Source: Thermus caldilimi (GTDB lineage Bacteria; Deinococcota; Deinococci; Deinococcales; Thermaceae). Taken from it: DNA of 64,000 bases. The notes beneath the pieces are model-generated. The model was given only the letters and a program-made list of their open reading frames with translations. It ran no database searches and was not told where the DNA came from. A program made the position numbers and the translations under genes. Numbering within the stretch: the stretch's first letter is position 1; each line of letters starts with the position of its first letter. Location: assembly GCF_004684245.1 (NCBI RefSeq), contig NZ_CP038452.1:744001-808000 (forward strand), in the 5' to 3' direction. This document shows positions 40,473 through 49,207 of the stretch, one piece after another.

Positions 40473-41259
40473 GCGGGTGCTTCTCAAGGACTACACCACC
40501 TTAGGGGTGGGAGGCCCGGCGGAGCTTTGGACCGTGGAAACCCAGGAGGAACTCCTAAAGGCCACGGAGGCCCCATACCGGGTCCTGGGGAACGGCTCCA
40601 ACCTTCTGGTAATGGACGAGGGGGTGCCCGAAAGGGTGATCCGCCTTGCAGGAGAGTTCACCACCTATGACCTAAGGGGCTGGGTGGGAGCAGGGGTCCT
40701 TCTTCCCCTTTTGGCCCAGGAAGCCGCCCGCCAAGGGCTTTCCGGCCTCGAGGGCCTCCTCGGCATCCCCGCTCAGGTGGGGGGGGCGGTCAAGATGAAT
40801 GCGGGCACCCGGTTTGGGGAGATGGCGGATGCCCTCGAGGCGGTGGAGATCTTCCACGAGGGCCGTTTTCACATCTATCTCCCCCAGGAACTGGGCTTCG
40901 GCTATCGCCAAAGCCACCTTCCCCCCGGGGGCATCGTGACCCGGGTCCGCCTGAGGCTGAAAGAACGCCCCCTGGAGGAGATAAGGCGGCGCATGGCCGA
41001 GGTGGATGCCGCCAGGAAGGGCCAGCCCAAGCGGAAAAGCGCCGGCTGCGCCTTTAAAAATCCCCCAGGCCACTCCGCGGGAAAACTTATAGACGAACGG
41101 GGCCTCAAGGGCCTTAGGGTGGGCGACGCCATGGTATCCCTAGAACATGGCAACTTCATCGTTAATCTGGGGCAGGCCACAGCCAAGGACGTGCTGGAAC
41201 TCCTAAAGCGGATCCAGGAAGAACTGCCCCTGGAGCTGGAGTGGGAGGTGTGGCCTTGA
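40462..41259 (+). CDS. murB: UDP-N-acetylenolpyruvoylglucosamine reductase MurB
   Basis: A 265-residue FAD enzyme making UDP-MurNAc. It has the FAD-binding segments TTLGVGGPAELWTVET and VLGNGSNLLV, then GLEGLLGIPAQVGGAVKMNAG and the active-site serine region KRKSAGCAFKNPPGHSAGKLIDERGLKG. It is the short (type II-like) form. The glycine run GVGGPA uses an eight-G tract in frame at 40779-40786, which shows that long G runs are not always miscalled here. Confidence 0.94.
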   Translation: MRVERVLLKDYTTLGVGGPAELWTVETQEELLKATEAPYRVLGNGSNLLVMDEGVPERVIRLAGEFTTYDLRGWVGAGVLLPLLAQEAARQGLSGLEGLLGIPAQVGGAVKMNAGTRFGEMADALEAVEIFHEGRFHIYLPQELGFGYRQSHLPPGGIVTRVRLRLKERPLEEIRRRMAEVDAARKGQPKRKSAGCAFKNPPGHSAGKLIDERGLKGLRVGDAMVSLEHGNFIVNLGQATAKDVLELLKRIQEELPLELEWEVWP

Positions 41260-41292
41260 GGTTTAGTCGGTTTTTCACAGGCGGGGATTAAG

Positions 41293-41877
41293 ATGTGGGG
41301 GATGAGGCTTCTGCTGGCCTTGCTTCTCGCCGCCACCTTATATGTGGCCAGCCTGGTGCTCTTCCCCGTGGAACACATCGTGGTGATGGGCAACAAGTAT
41401 TTAAAAACGGAGGACATCCTCGCCCGCACGCAGCTCCATGTTGGCGAGCCCTGGCTTTGGATTCGCTCGGACCGCCTCCAAAGCCTTCGGCGGGATCCCT
41501 GGGTGGCAGAAGTCCGGCTGGAGAAGCCTCGGATAGGAGAGGTTCACCTGATCCTGAGGGAACGGGAACCCCTCCTTCCCCTGGCGGACGACAACGCCTT
41601 GGCCACCGACGGGACCGTGCTTCCTGGAGGGGCCCGCATGGCCAAGGGCCCCCAGGTGGAGGGCCAAGGTCCCCTGCCGGTCCAAGACCTCCTGGCCGTG
41701 GCCCGCGCCTACCCCGAGGCCACCCGGCTTCGCTACACGCCCGCCGGGTTCTGGGTGGAAACACCCCAGGGCGTGGTCTTTGCCCCGGAAGCCCAGCTTT
41801 TAGTAAAGTATGCCCAGGCGGGCGTACCAAAGGGCAGGGTTTACCTGTATTCTTGGGGGGTGAGTGTAAGCCCATGA
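41293..41877 (+). CDS. ftsQ: FtsQ/DivIB-like division protein
   Basis: A 194-residue bitopic protein. One membrane helix (LLLALLLAATLYVASLVLF) precedes a POTRA domain (VEHIVVMGNKYLKTEDILARTQLHVGEPWLWI) and an FtsQ beta domain (DPWVAEVRLEKPRIGEVHLILREREPLL). It recruits FtsLB to the septum. It starts 33 nt after murB and overlaps ftsA by 4 nt. Confidence 0.9.
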   Translation: MWGMRLLLALLLAATLYVASLVLFPVEHIVVMGNKYLKTEDILARTQLHVGEPWLWIRSDRLQSLRRDPWVAEVRLEKPRIGEVHLILREREPLLPLADDNALATDGTVLPGGARMAKGPQVEGQGPLPVQDLLAVARAYPEATRLRYTPAGFWVETPQGVVFAPEAQLLVKYAQAGVPKGRVYLYSWGVSVSP

Positions 41878-43118
41878 TTATCGCTGGATTGGACGTCGGC
41901 ACCAGCAAGGTCACCACCGTGATCGGGGAACTGGCCCCCGATGGCGTGCTGGATATCATCGGCGAGGGCAGCGTGCCCTCCCAGGGCTTGAAGCGGGGCG
42001 TAGTGGTCAACCTGGAGCGCACCACGGAGGCCATCCGCCAAAGCGTCCACCAGGCGGAGAGGGTGGCCGGGGTGAAGGTGGAGCGGGTCATCCTGGGGGT
42101 GGGAGGACCCCATCTCAAAAGCGTGACCAGCCATGGCCTGGCCGCCATCCGCCGGGGCCAAAGCATCAGCGCCGCCGACGTGGAGCGGGCCATAGAGCAG
42201 GCCAAGGCCTACCCCTTTGATGCCGATCTGGAGCTCCTGCACGCCCTACCCCTGGAGTTCAAGGTGGACGGCCAGGAGGGCATCCGCGATCCTGTGGGCA
42301 TGGCGGGAGTGCGCCTCGAGGTGGATGTGCACTTGGTGGCCGCCGGCCGGGGACCCTTGGCCAACCTGCGCCGGGCGGTGGGGGAAGCGGGCCTAGAGAT
42401 CGAGGCCCTGGTGGCCCAACCCCTGGCCAGCGGTCTCGGTGTGCTGTCCCCCGAGGAGGAACATATGACCGTGCTCCTCCTGGACGTGGGTGGAGGCACC
42501 ACCGAGGTGGCGGTCTTCCGGGAAGGCCGTCTGGCCCACTCCTCCGTTCTCCCCTTGGGTGGGGATCACGTGACCCAGGACATCGCCCAGCTCCTCAAAA
42601 TCCCCTTTGAGGAGGCGGAAAGGGTGAAGCGCAAGTACGGGGCAGCCTTGCCGGAGCTGGCGGATCCCGAGCTGGTTCTGGAGATCAATCAGGAAGGAGG
42701 GTCCTTGGGCGAGGTGCCTGCCCCCGAGCTCGCCCGCATCATCCGCCCCCGCTTGCGGGAGATCCTGCACCTGGCCCGCCAGTCGGTGGACGAGGCCCTG
42801 GGACCCTTGGAGATCAAGGTCAATCGGGTCATCCTCACCGGGGGAAGCGCCCTTCTTAAGGGCTTTGACCTCCTGGCAAGACAGCAGTACGGCCTTCCCG
42901 TGCGGGTGGGTAAGCCCCACGGGGTTTCCGGCCTCACCGACGTGGTGGCCACCCCCGCCCATGCCACCGCCGTGGGCTTGGTCCGGTACGCCACCACCTT
43001 GCCCCTCACCGCACCCGAGCCCCGGAGGGCCAGGGAAAGAAGGGAACGGCGTGAGGAAAAGACTAAGGGTGAGGGTCTTTGGGCGCGGATCAAGGAGATT
43101 CTGAATAACCTGTTCTAG
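41874..43118 (+). CDS. ftsA: cell-division protein FtsA
   Basis: A 414-residue actin-like ATPase that tethers FtsZ to the membrane. It has phosphate 1 [19 protein letters not shown], the SHS2/1C domain (residues about 85-165, including [12 protein letters not shown]), phosphate 2 [15 protein letters not shown], the adenosine motif [12 protein letters not shown] and a C-terminal basic amphipathic helix ([15 protein letters not shown]) for membrane binding. ATG 41874 overlaps the ftsQ stop. Confidence 0.95.
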   Translation: MIIAGLDVGTSKVTTVIGELAPDGVLDIIGEGSVPSQGLKRGVVVNLERTTEAIRQSVHQAERVAGVKVERVILGVGGPHLKSVTSHGLAAIRRGQSISAADVERAIEQAKAYPFDADLELLHALPLEFKVDGQEGIRDPVGMAGVRLEVDVHLVAAGRGPLANLRRAVGEAGLEIEALVAQPLASGLGVLSPEEEHMTVLLLDVGGGTTEVAVFREGRLAHSSVLPLGGDHVTQDIAQLLKIPFEEAERVKRKYGAALPELADPELVLEINQEGGSLGEVPAPELARIIRPRLREILHLARQSVDEALGPLEIKVNRVILTGGSALLKGFDLLARQQYGLPVRVGKPHGVSGLTDVVATPAHATAVGLVRYATTLPLTAPEPRRARERRERREEKTKGEGLWARIKEILNNLF

Positions 43119-43149
43119 TTCTGGATCTATTTGGGGAGAGGAGGCAGAG

Positions 43150-44235
43150 ATGGAGGGAGCGGTTATCAAGGTCATCGGTCTCGGGGGAGCGGGGAACAAC
43201 GCGGTGAACCGCATGATTGAGGCGGGCCTCGTGGGGGTGGAGTTCATCGCCGCCAACACCGACGCCCAGGTGCTGGCCAAGAGCCTGGCCGACCAGCGCA
43301 TCCAGCTTGGGGAGAAGCTCACCCGGGGCCTTGGGGCCGGGGCCAACCCCGAGATCGGGGAGAAGGCAGCCCTCGAGGCCGAAGACCTCATCGCCGAAAC
43401 CTTGGACGGGGCCGACCTGGTCTTTATCACCGCCGGCATGGGGGGCGGCACCGGAACGGGAAGCGCCCCGGTGGTGGCGGATATCGCCAAGCGGCTTGGA
43501 GCCCTCACGGTGGCCGTGGTGACCCGCCCCTTCGGCTTCGAAGGCCCGAAACGCCTCAAGGCGGCGGAAGAGGGTATCAAGCGCCTAAAGGAACGGGTGG
43601 ATGCCATGGTGGTGGTGCAGAACGACCGCCTCCTCTCCGCGGTGGACAAGAAGGTGAGCCTCAAGGATGCCTTCCTTATCGCCGACCGGGTCCTCTACCA
43701 CGGGGTCAAGGGCATCACCGATGTCATCAATCTCCCGGGCCTCATCAACGTGGACTTCGCCGACGTGAAAACCCTTTTGGAGGGAGCAGGCCAGGTGCTC
43801 ATGGGCATCGGGGCGGGACGGGGCGAAAACCGGGTGGAGGAAGCCGCCAAGACCGCCACCCACAGCCCCCTCCTGGAACGCTCCATTGAGGGAGCCAAGC
43901 GGCTTCTCCTCAACGTGGTGGGATCCGAGGACCTTTCCCTTATGGAGGCGGCGGATGTGGTGGAGCGGGTGCGGGAGGCCACGGGCAACGAGGATGTGGA
44001 CATCCTCTACGGGGTCACCTATGACGACCGGGCCCAGGACGAGCTCAGGGTGATCCTCATCGCCGCAGGCTTTGGGGAAAGCACCGTGGTGCCCAAGCCG
44101 CTTAGGCCCGTGGACTTCCCGACCCACGCCGACCCCTATAACTTCGACATCCCCGCCTTTATCCGCTACGGGGATGCGGACTACCCCCTAGAAAGGGCAA
44201 CTAAGAACCTCGAGGCATGGTGGTTTTGGGCATAG
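43150..44235 (+). CDS. ftsZ: cell-division tubulin FtsZ
   Basis: A 361-residue GTPase. It has [19 protein letters not shown] at the start, the tubulin signature [14 protein letters not shown] near residue 100, the T7 loop region [14 protein letters not shown] and the C-terminal partner-binding peptide [15 protein letters not shown]. After this peptide come about 15 further residues ([15 protein letters not shown]), partly encoded in the ruvC overlap (19 nt), an uncommon extra tail. The linker between core and tail is very short. Confidence 0.96.
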   Translation: MEGAVIKVIGLGGAGNNAVNRMIEAGLVGVEFIAANTDAQVLAKSLADQRIQLGEKLTRGLGAGANPEIGEKAALEAEDLIAETLDGADLVFITAGMGGGTGTGSAPVVADIAKRLGALTVAVVTRPFGFEGPKRLKAAEEGIKRLKERVDAMVVVQNDRLLSAVDKKVSLKDAFLIADRVLYHGVKGITDVINLPGLINVDFADVKTLLEGAGQVLMGIGAGRGENRVEEAAKTATHSPLLERSIEGAKRLLLNVVGSEDLSLMEAADVVERVREATGNEDVDILYGVTYDDRAQDELRVILIAAGFGESTVVPKPLRPVDFPTHADPYNFDIPAFIRYGDADYPLERATKNLEAWWFWA

Positions 44236-44717
44236 ACCCTGGCATCACCCATCTGGGCCTGGGGGTGGTGGAGGTGGAGCCCAAGGGCACCCTAAAAGCC
44301 CGCCTCCTCCACGGAGAGGTGGTGAGGACCTCCCACAAGGAACCCGCCCAGGAACGGGTGGGGCGTATCCACGCCCGGGTAAAGGGAACCCTTGCCCGCT
44401 TCTGCCCCGAGGCCCTGGCGGTGGAGGAGCAGTACTTCTACCGGCAGAACGAGCTGGCCTACAAGGTGGGCTGGGCCCTGGGAGCGGTGCTGGTGGCGGC
44501 CTTTGAAGCCGGGGTTCCCGTCTTTGCCTACGGCCCCATGCAGGTGAAGCAGGCCCTGGCCGGGCACGGGCACGCCGGTAAGGAAGAGGTGGCCTTGATG
44601 GTCCGGGGCATCCTGGGCCTGAAGGAGGCTCCCAAGCCCAGCCACTTGGCTGATGCCCTGGCCATCGCCTTGACCCACGCCTTCTACGCCCGCTTAGGAG
44701 CGGGGAAGCCCTTGTAG
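44217..44717 (+). CDS. ruvC: Holliday-junction resolvase RuvC
   Basis: A 166-residue resolvase. The acidic residues are in [17 protein letters not shown] (Asp), [15 protein letters not shown] (Glu) and [13 protein letters not shown] (Asp), as in Thermus RuvC, whose length it matches. It overlaps ftsZ by 19 nt; translation may be coupled. Confidence 0.96.
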   Translation: MVVLGIDPGITHLGLGVVEVEPKGTLKARLLHGEVVRTSHKEPAQERVGRIHARVKGTLARFCPEALAVEEQYFYRQNELAYKVGWALGAVLVAAFEAGVPVFAYGPMQVKQALAGHGHAGKEEVALMVRGILGLKEAPKPSHLADALAIALTHAFYARLGAGKPL

Positions 44718-44980
44718 ACCTCTCCCAAAAACAATGGCCCACGCCATCCGGTTAGAGGGCCGGGCTGGGTGAAGCATCCCCCACGCACCTCAGGGGCCGT
44801 CACCGGATGCCAAGCCCTTGCCAGCGTGGCCAGCATCTTCCTTCTCACAGCAGGGAGGGTAACGGTCTCCCCTTACACGGCGGCAATCAACCCCACCCGG
44901 TGAATTGGCGGATATTGCCCACGGGACATCCCTCCCTTGATACCCGTGATACAGTTGGCATAGTGGGTAGGAGGTGAACG
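44718..44980. other. intergenic region with a possible folded element
   Basis: No gene was found in these 263 bases. CATCCGGT (44745-44752) pairs with ACCGGATG (44802-44809), with GGCC (44758-44761) and GGCC (44795-44798) nested inside, enclosing a G-rich loop. This may be a structured leader, a small RNA or a relic. The downstream part holds the promoter of the next gene. Confidence 0.4.
44937..44964 (+). promoter_or_regulatory. promoter of the four-helix/DOMON gene group
   Basis: TTGATA (44937-44942), 16-bp spacer, CATAGT (44959-44964). It is followed by the ribosome site GGAGGTGAAC before GTG 44981. Confidence 0.5.
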
Positions 44981-45418
44981 GTGATATCCGCCTTCAGAAG
45001 CGCCCAAACCCAAACCCAGTGGGCCTTGGAGTTCATCCGCCTGGTCATGCTTCTTCTGTGCTTGGTGGGATGGGTGATGTATCCGGTGGAGCTCCTCCTC
45101 CTGGACCACTGGACGGAAAGCTGGCAGAGTAAGATCCCCTTCTTTGTAGCCATCCCGGGGTTCATTTTCACCCTATGGGTGCTCTTTGACCGGAAAACCC
45201 CCTGGGTGAGGTGGGCCTTCATCCTCACCATGTGGGCTTCGGTGTTCACCGGTCTAATTGGGGCCTACTTCCACTTGCTCTGGAACTTTGAGGGGGAGAT
45301 GGTTTGGAAGTTTGAGGCTGCTATGAAGGCCATGGCCGGAAGCCGCCCGGTGCTGGCCGCCATGGCCTTCACCCACATGGGCGTGACCGGGCTCTTGTCC
45401 ATCTATAGGGCGAACTAG
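44981..45418 (+). CDS. four-helix membrane protein, paralog 1
   Basis: A 145-residue protein with four hydrophobic helices, starting at GTG. It contains LLDHWTESWQSKIPFFV (H43), LIGAYFHLLWN (H98) and RPVLAAMAFTHMG (H132). The next gene has all three motifs at matching positions, so the pair arose by tandem duplication. The histidines lie at helix ends and could bind heme or metal. No named family was recognised. The gene is followed by its paralog after 9 nt and then by a DOMON protein. Confidence 0.85.
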   Translation: MISAFRSAQTQTQWALEFIRLVMLLLCLVGWVMYPVELLLLDHWTESWQSKIPFFVAIPGFIFTLWVLFDRKTPWVRWAFILTMWASVFTGLIGAYFHLLWNFEGEMVWKFEAAMKAMAGSRPVLAAMAFTHMGVTGLLSIYRAN

Positions 45419-45427
45419 GAGGCAAGC

Positions 45428-45871
45428 ATGGTAGAAGCCTTGATCAAGGCCAAAACCGAGGAGGAAAGGCTCCTGGAGTTTCTCCGCGCCGTCTTCCTTC
45501 TCATCGCCATGGTGGGCTTTGCCTTCTATGGCATGGAGCACTGGATCTTAGACCACTGGACGGAAAGCTGGCAAAGCAAAATCCCCTTCTTCGTATCCCT
45601 GGTGGGCTTTCCCCTAACCCTTCTCATGTTCTTCCACCGGGGCAAGTGGGTACGCTACCCCTTCCTTTTCTGGATGCTGGTCAGCGTGCTCACGGGAATC
45701 ATGGGCGCCTATTACCACCTGCTCTGGAACGCCCAGGATGCCGAGGTAAATCTGTGGAGCCTTTCCGGCTTCCTCGAGGCCTTCAAGGGAAGCCGGCCGG
45801 TTTTGGCGGCCTTGGCCCATACCCACGTGGGCGCCGTGGCCTTTGTGGTGGGGATAACCATGCGGGACTAA
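45428..45871 (+). CDS. four-helix membrane protein, paralog 2
   Basis: A 147-residue tandem paralog of the preceding protein. The identical block LDHWTESWQSKIPFFV includes H43, followed by IMGAYYHLLWN (H97) and RPVLAALAHTHVG (H133, plus H131). Two further histidines (H38 and H70) are unique to this copy. The first helix starts near residue 20 after a charged N-terminus. Function is unknown; a heme- or quinone-linked role with the secreted DOMON protein is inference. Confidence 0.85.
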   Translation: MVEALIKAKTEEERLLEFLRAVFLLIAMVGFAFYGMEHWILDHWTESWQSKIPFFVSLVGFPLTLLMFFHRGKWVRYPFLFWMLVSVLTGIMGAYYHLLWNAQDAEVNLWSLSGFLEAFKGSRPVLAALAHTHVGAVAFVVGITMRD

Positions 45872-45884
45872 GAGGAGGTAGGGG

Positions 45885-46439
45885 ATGAGAAGAACTCTGG
45901 TCTGGCTTCTGGTTCTGGTCCTAGGCGCGGCGCTAGCCCAGGCTCCCAAGGTAGACGGCAAGATCGCAGGCGGGGAGTACGCCAAAACCTACAAGCACGA
46001 AAAAAGCGGGATCACCCTGTATTGGAGCATCGTAGGGGATACGCTGTATCTGGCCCTCGAGGGCAAGAGCAAGGGCTGGATCGGCATTGGCTTCCTGCCG
46101 GAGAAGACCGACAAGAAGAAGGGGGCAGACCAGTACCTCTTCTACATGGAAGGGGGCAAGCTGGTGGCCTTGGACATGTACCAGGTGAAGCGCACGGGAA
46201 CCCCTGTAGCCGACGAAAAGGAAGGGGGAAAGAACTCCATCCTTTCCGCCGCAGCCAGCTATGCGGATGAAACCTGGGTGGTGGAGTTCAGCCGCAAGCT
46301 GAAAACTGGAGAAGCCACGGACGTGGAGATCACCCCAGGTAAAAAGCTCATCGTCCTCCTGGCCCACGCGGGAAAGATGGACCCCAAGGAGGAGCATAAG
46401 AAGACCGAGCGCTGGTACCTCGAGGACTTCGTTTTCTAA
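45885..46439 (+). CDS. secreted DOMON-domain protein
   Basis: A 184-residue protein with a signal peptide (RRTLVWLLVLVLGAALAQA, cleavage near residue 19) and a DOMON-like beta-sandwich: VDGKIAGGEYAKTYK, ITLYWSIVGDTLYLALEGKSKGWIGIGF, GADQYLFYMEGGKLVALDMY. DOMON domains often bind heme b through Met and His; candidates are M88 or M98 with H161 (VLLAHAGKMDP). Its position after two histidine-containing membrane proteins recalls DOMON-cytochrome b561 partnerships. A tandem 20-bp repeat overlaps its stop codon. Confidence 0.82.
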   Translation: MRRTLVWLLVLVLGAALAQAPKVDGKIAGGEYAKTYKHEKSGITLYWSIVGDTLYLALEGKSKGWIGIGFLPEKTDKKKGADQYLFYMEGGKLVALDMYQVKRTGTPVADEKEGGKNSILSAAASYADETWVVEFSRKLKTGEATDVEITPGKKLIVLLAHAGKMDPKEEHKKTERWYLEDFVF

Positions 46440-46473
46440 GGGCTTCTATCCCCTTCTAAGGGCTTCTATCCCC
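46434..46473 (+). repeat. two tandem 20-bp repeats at the DOMON gene stop
   Basis: TTCTAAGGGCTTCTATCCCC occurs at 46434-46453 and again at 46454-46473 without change. The first copy contains the stop codon TAA of the DOMON gene, so the duplication added a second copy of the stop region. Confidence 0.9.
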
Positions 46474-46474
46474 A

Positions 46475-46499
46475 GGGCCTGGAATCCCCTTCCAGGCCC
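46475..46499 (+). terminator. hairpin terminator after the DOMON gene
   Basis: GGGCCTGGAA, loop TCCCC, TTCCAGGCCC: a perfect 10-bp stem followed by ACTGTCTTGTC. It has no T-run, so termination strength is uncertain. Confidence 0.65.
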
Positions 46500-46525
46500 A
46501 CTGTCTTGTCAGGGGATAGATACCC

Positions 46526-46553
46526 TTGACTTTTACAGGCTCATAGGTACCAT
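46526..46553 (+). promoter_or_regulatory. tsuA promoter
   Basis: TTGACT (46526-46531), 16-bp spacer, TACCAT (46548-46553). The ATG follows 7 nt later, so the transcript is probably leaderless. Confidence 0.5.
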
Positions 46554-46560
46554 AAAAGGC

Positions 46561-47766
46561 ATGAATCGACCGCAGCCCATCCAGCCCCTTTATCTCGGTC
46601 TTTTTCTCCTGGCAACCCTGGGTCTTTCCTACGCCGTTTGGCTGGCTTCCGGTGTCAGGCTGGTCCTGGCCTTCTGGGTAGCCATCCTCCTAGGACTAGC
46701 CCTTTTCCACGCCAAGTTTGGCTTCGCCTCGGGGTTCCGGCGTTTCCTCCTCTCGGGGGAAAGCCGCTTGTTGAGGGCCCACTTTCTCCTCTTTGCCCTC
46801 GCCAGCCTGCTTTTCTTCCCCTTCCTGGTCCAAGGGGAGGCTTTTGGCCAGGCGGTGCAGGGGTTTGTGGTACCCGTCGGGATCGCCCTCGCCGTGGGGG
46901 CTTTCCTTTTCGGTATCGGTATGCAGCTGGGGGACGGGTGCGCCTCCGGTACCCTCTACCACACGGGAAGCGGGGACAGCCGGGGGATTTTGGTCCTCCT
47001 GGGCTTCATGGTGGGCTCTTTGCTGGGGGTCTACCACCTTCCTTACTGGCAAGCCCTTCCCGCCTGGAGCCCAGGTAGTGCCCTCACCTGGTTTCCCTCC
47101 CCCTACATGGGCCTGCTCCTCTGGATAGGCCTTTTGGCCTTCCTCTACCTTCTGGTTTCCCGGGTGGAAAAAAGGCGCACGGGCCAGGTGGTACCCCTCT
47201 GGCAACGGGAAGCCACCCACCCCCTCTTTGGCCCTTGGAGCCTGGTGGGAGGTGCCGCAGTCCTAGCCTTAGGAAGCCTCCTTATCCTCCTGCTATTGGG
47301 CCGCCCCTGGGGGGTAACGGCGGCCTTCGCCCTTTGGGGAGGCAAGCTGGCCCAACTTTTGGGGATCCCGGTGATGGATTGGGCCCTTTTCAACAACCCG
47401 GCCTTTGCCGAAAAACTAGAGCAGAGCATCCTTAAAGACTCCACCAGTGTGACCAACTTCGGGGTCTTCCTGGGAGCTTTCCTGGGAGCCACCCTGGGTG
47501 GGGCCTTTAGGCTTCAGGACCTGCGCCGCATCCCCTGGACCACCCACCTAGGGGTCTTTCTGGGCGGGGTGCTCATGGGCTACGGAGCCCGCCTGGCGGC
47601 AGGTTGCAACATCGGGGCCTACCTGGGAGGCACGGCCTCCTTCAGCCTGCACGGACCCATCTGGGGGGTTTTCGCCCTCTTGGGCACAGCCGTGGGGGTG
47701 CGGCTTAGGCCGGCCTGCCGCCTGGAAAACGAAAGCAGGACGGGGAGGAGCCTGCCTAGCACTTGA
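46561..47766 (+). CDS. tsuA: YeeE/YedE-family thiosulfate transporter (TsuA-like)
   Basis: A 401-residue inner-membrane protein with about ten helices and an internal repeat. Conserved cysteine motifs are GIGMQLGDGCASGTLYHTGSG (near residue 125) and GARLAAGCNIGAYLGGTASFSLHG (near residue 350). In TsuA such cysteines line the thiosulfate path. It could move thiosulfate or a related sulfur compound. It has its own promoter but follows the DOMON gene group. The 3' end overlaps the convergent NDUFA9-like gene by 11 nt. Confidence 0.88.
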   Translation: MNRPQPIQPLYLGLFLLATLGLSYAVWLASGVRLVLAFWVAILLGLALFHAKFGFASGFRRFLLSGESRLLRAHFLLFALASLLFFPFLVQGEAFGQAVQGFVVPVGIALAVGAFLFGIGMQLGDGCASGTLYHTGSGDSRGILVLLGFMVGSLLGVYHLPYWQALPAWSPGSALTWFPSPYMGLLLWIGLLAFLYLLVSRVEKRRTGQVVPLWQREATHPLFGPWSLVGGAAVLALGSLLILLLLGRPWGVTAAFALWGGKLAQLLGIPVMDWALFNNPAFAEKLEQSILKDSTSVTNFGVFLGAFLGATLGGAFRLQDLRRIPWTTHLGVFLGGVLMGYGARLAAGCNIGAYLGGTASFSLHGPIWGVFALLGTAVGVRLRPACRLENESRTGRSLPST

Positions 47767-48619
47767 GGTAGGTGGGAAGGACCTCCTCCAAGGCCCTGGG
47801 GGCCGGGAGGAGGTCCTTTAGGGTTTCGGGAAGGGGAGCGGTGTTCCCCTCCTTCAGCATGAGGTACTGGTCCTGGGTGATGGGGGCGAAGGGAAGGCGG
47901 GACACCCAGGGAACCAGGAGGTCCATGAGGGGGAGGGGGATGGGCAAAAAGGGCTTGCGGCGGCCCAGGGCCCCCATGGTGAGCTCCAAGAGCTCCCGGA
48001 AGGTGTACTCCTTGGGGCCCACCAGATCGTAGGTACCCTCGAGGCCCCCCTCCAACGCCCGGACAAAGGCCTCCGCTACATCCCCCACATACACGGGGCG
48101 GAAGGGAAAATGGCCATCCCCAATCAGGGGCACAAAGGGTAAGGGTCCGCAGATGAGACCCCTGAGCACCCGGCCGAAGAACTCGTCCCCGGGACCGAAG
48201 ATCAGACTGGGGCGGAAGATGGCGTAGCTCAAGCCACTATCCCGCACCAGCTCCTCCGCTTCCGCCTTGGTTTCGTAGTAGCGGCTTCCCGTTCCCCGGC
48301 GCGCCCCCAGGGCCGACATGTGCAGGAGCCTTCCCACCCCGGCCCGCCGCATGCCCTCCAGGAGGTTCCTCACCCCCTCCACATGAACCTGCCGGAAGGT
48401 CTGGCCCCTTTCCCGGATGATCCCCGCCAGGTAGATGGCAGCCTCCACCCCCTCCAGGGCCGGCACCTCCCGAGTAATGTCCCCAGGGATATGGACCGCT
48501 CCCTGGGGAAGGTCCCTAGGGGTGCGGGAAAGAACCAAGGGGGTGTGATCCCCCTCCAAAAGGCGGGAGACCAGATGCCGACCCACAAACCCTGTTCCTC
48601 CCACCACCAGAACCCGCAT
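47756..48619 (-). CDS. NAD(P)-binding protein, NDUFA9-like SDR
   Basis: A 287-residue extended short-chain dehydrogenase-like protein. It has the N-terminal Rossmann motif VLVVGGTGFVGRHLVSRLL, AAIYLAGIIRERG, LLHMSALGARRGTGSRYYETKAEAEELV (YxxxK-like) and YAIFRPSLIFGPGDEF. This is the complex I NDUFA9 subfamily, found in bacteria outside complex I too. It ends the ldrP-litR transcript, directly after ldrP with no gap, though a separate function is likely. Confidence 0.85.
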   Translation of the reverse strand: MRVLVVGGTGFVGRHLVSRLLEGDHTPLVLSRTPRDLPQGAVHIPGDITREVPALEGVEAAIYLAGIIRERGQTFRQVHVEGVRNLLEGMRRAGVGRLLHMSALGARRGTGSRYYETKAEAEELVRDSGLSYAIFRPSLIFGPGDEFFGRVLRGLICGPLPFVPLIGDGHFPFRPVYVGDVAEAFVRALEGGLEGTYDLVGPKEYTFRELLELTMGALGRRKPFLPIPLPLMDLLVPWVSRLPFAPITQDQYLMLKEGNTAPLPETLKDLLPAPRALEEVLPTYLKC

Positions 48620-49207
48620 CTAGGCCGCCTCGAGGACCCCTTGGGCTTCCTGCTCCAGGGCTTTCACGTTTAAGAGATAAACCTTGCGATAAGCGGTAAC
48701 GATCAGGCCCTCGTAGCGCAGGTCGGAAAGGATCTTGGACACCGACTCCCGGGTGGAGGCGGTGGCGTCGGCGATCTCCTCGTGGGAAGCGGTCACGTAC
48801 AGGCCCCGCTCGTCCCGGTAGGAAGCCGGGGTGTCGGCCAAAAAGAGGAGGTAGCGGGCAATCCGGGCACGAAGCTCACCCGATTGCAAGTGGGCCTCAT
48901 AGGCCTGCATCCTCCGCATTTGCCGGGCCAGGTTTCGCGCCACCTGTTGCAGCTCCTCGTGCCCCATCCCCCGCGGATCGTACCCCCGCACCACCGCCTC
49001 CGTCATGGCCTCAGCCGCATAGCGATACCGCTTGCCCTCCAAGGCTTCCTCGCCGAAGAAATCGCCAGGGAGGACGTGGCGCAGGGTGAGGGTACGGCCA
49101 TCCGGCAGAAGCTCCACGATGCGCACCAGACCCGACTCCAAGCGGTACAGGGTGTCGGCTCGGTCGCCGGCCAGATAGACCACTTCCTTACGGGCAATCC
49201 TTTTCAT
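48620..49207 (-). CDS. ldrP: CRP/FNR-family regulator LdrP
   Basis: A 195-residue regulator. The effector-like domain ([38 protein letters not shown]) has the CRP jelly-roll core without a full cAMP pocket, then a long dimer helix and the HTH segment [32 protein letters not shown]. In Thermus thermophilus a protein of this length and sequence beside litR (LdrP) activates carotenoid and photolyase genes in light without cAMP. It overlaps litR by 4 nt. Confidence 0.9.
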   Translation of the reverse strand: MKRIARKEVVYLAGDRADTLYRLESGLVRIVELLPDGRTLTLRHVLPGDFFGEEALEGKRYRYAAEAMTEAVVRGYDPRGMGHEELQQVARNLARQMRRMQAYEAHLQSGELRARIARYLLFLADTPASYRDERGLYVTASHEEIADATASTRESVSKILSDLRYEGLIVTAYRKVYLLNVKALEQEAQGVLEAA

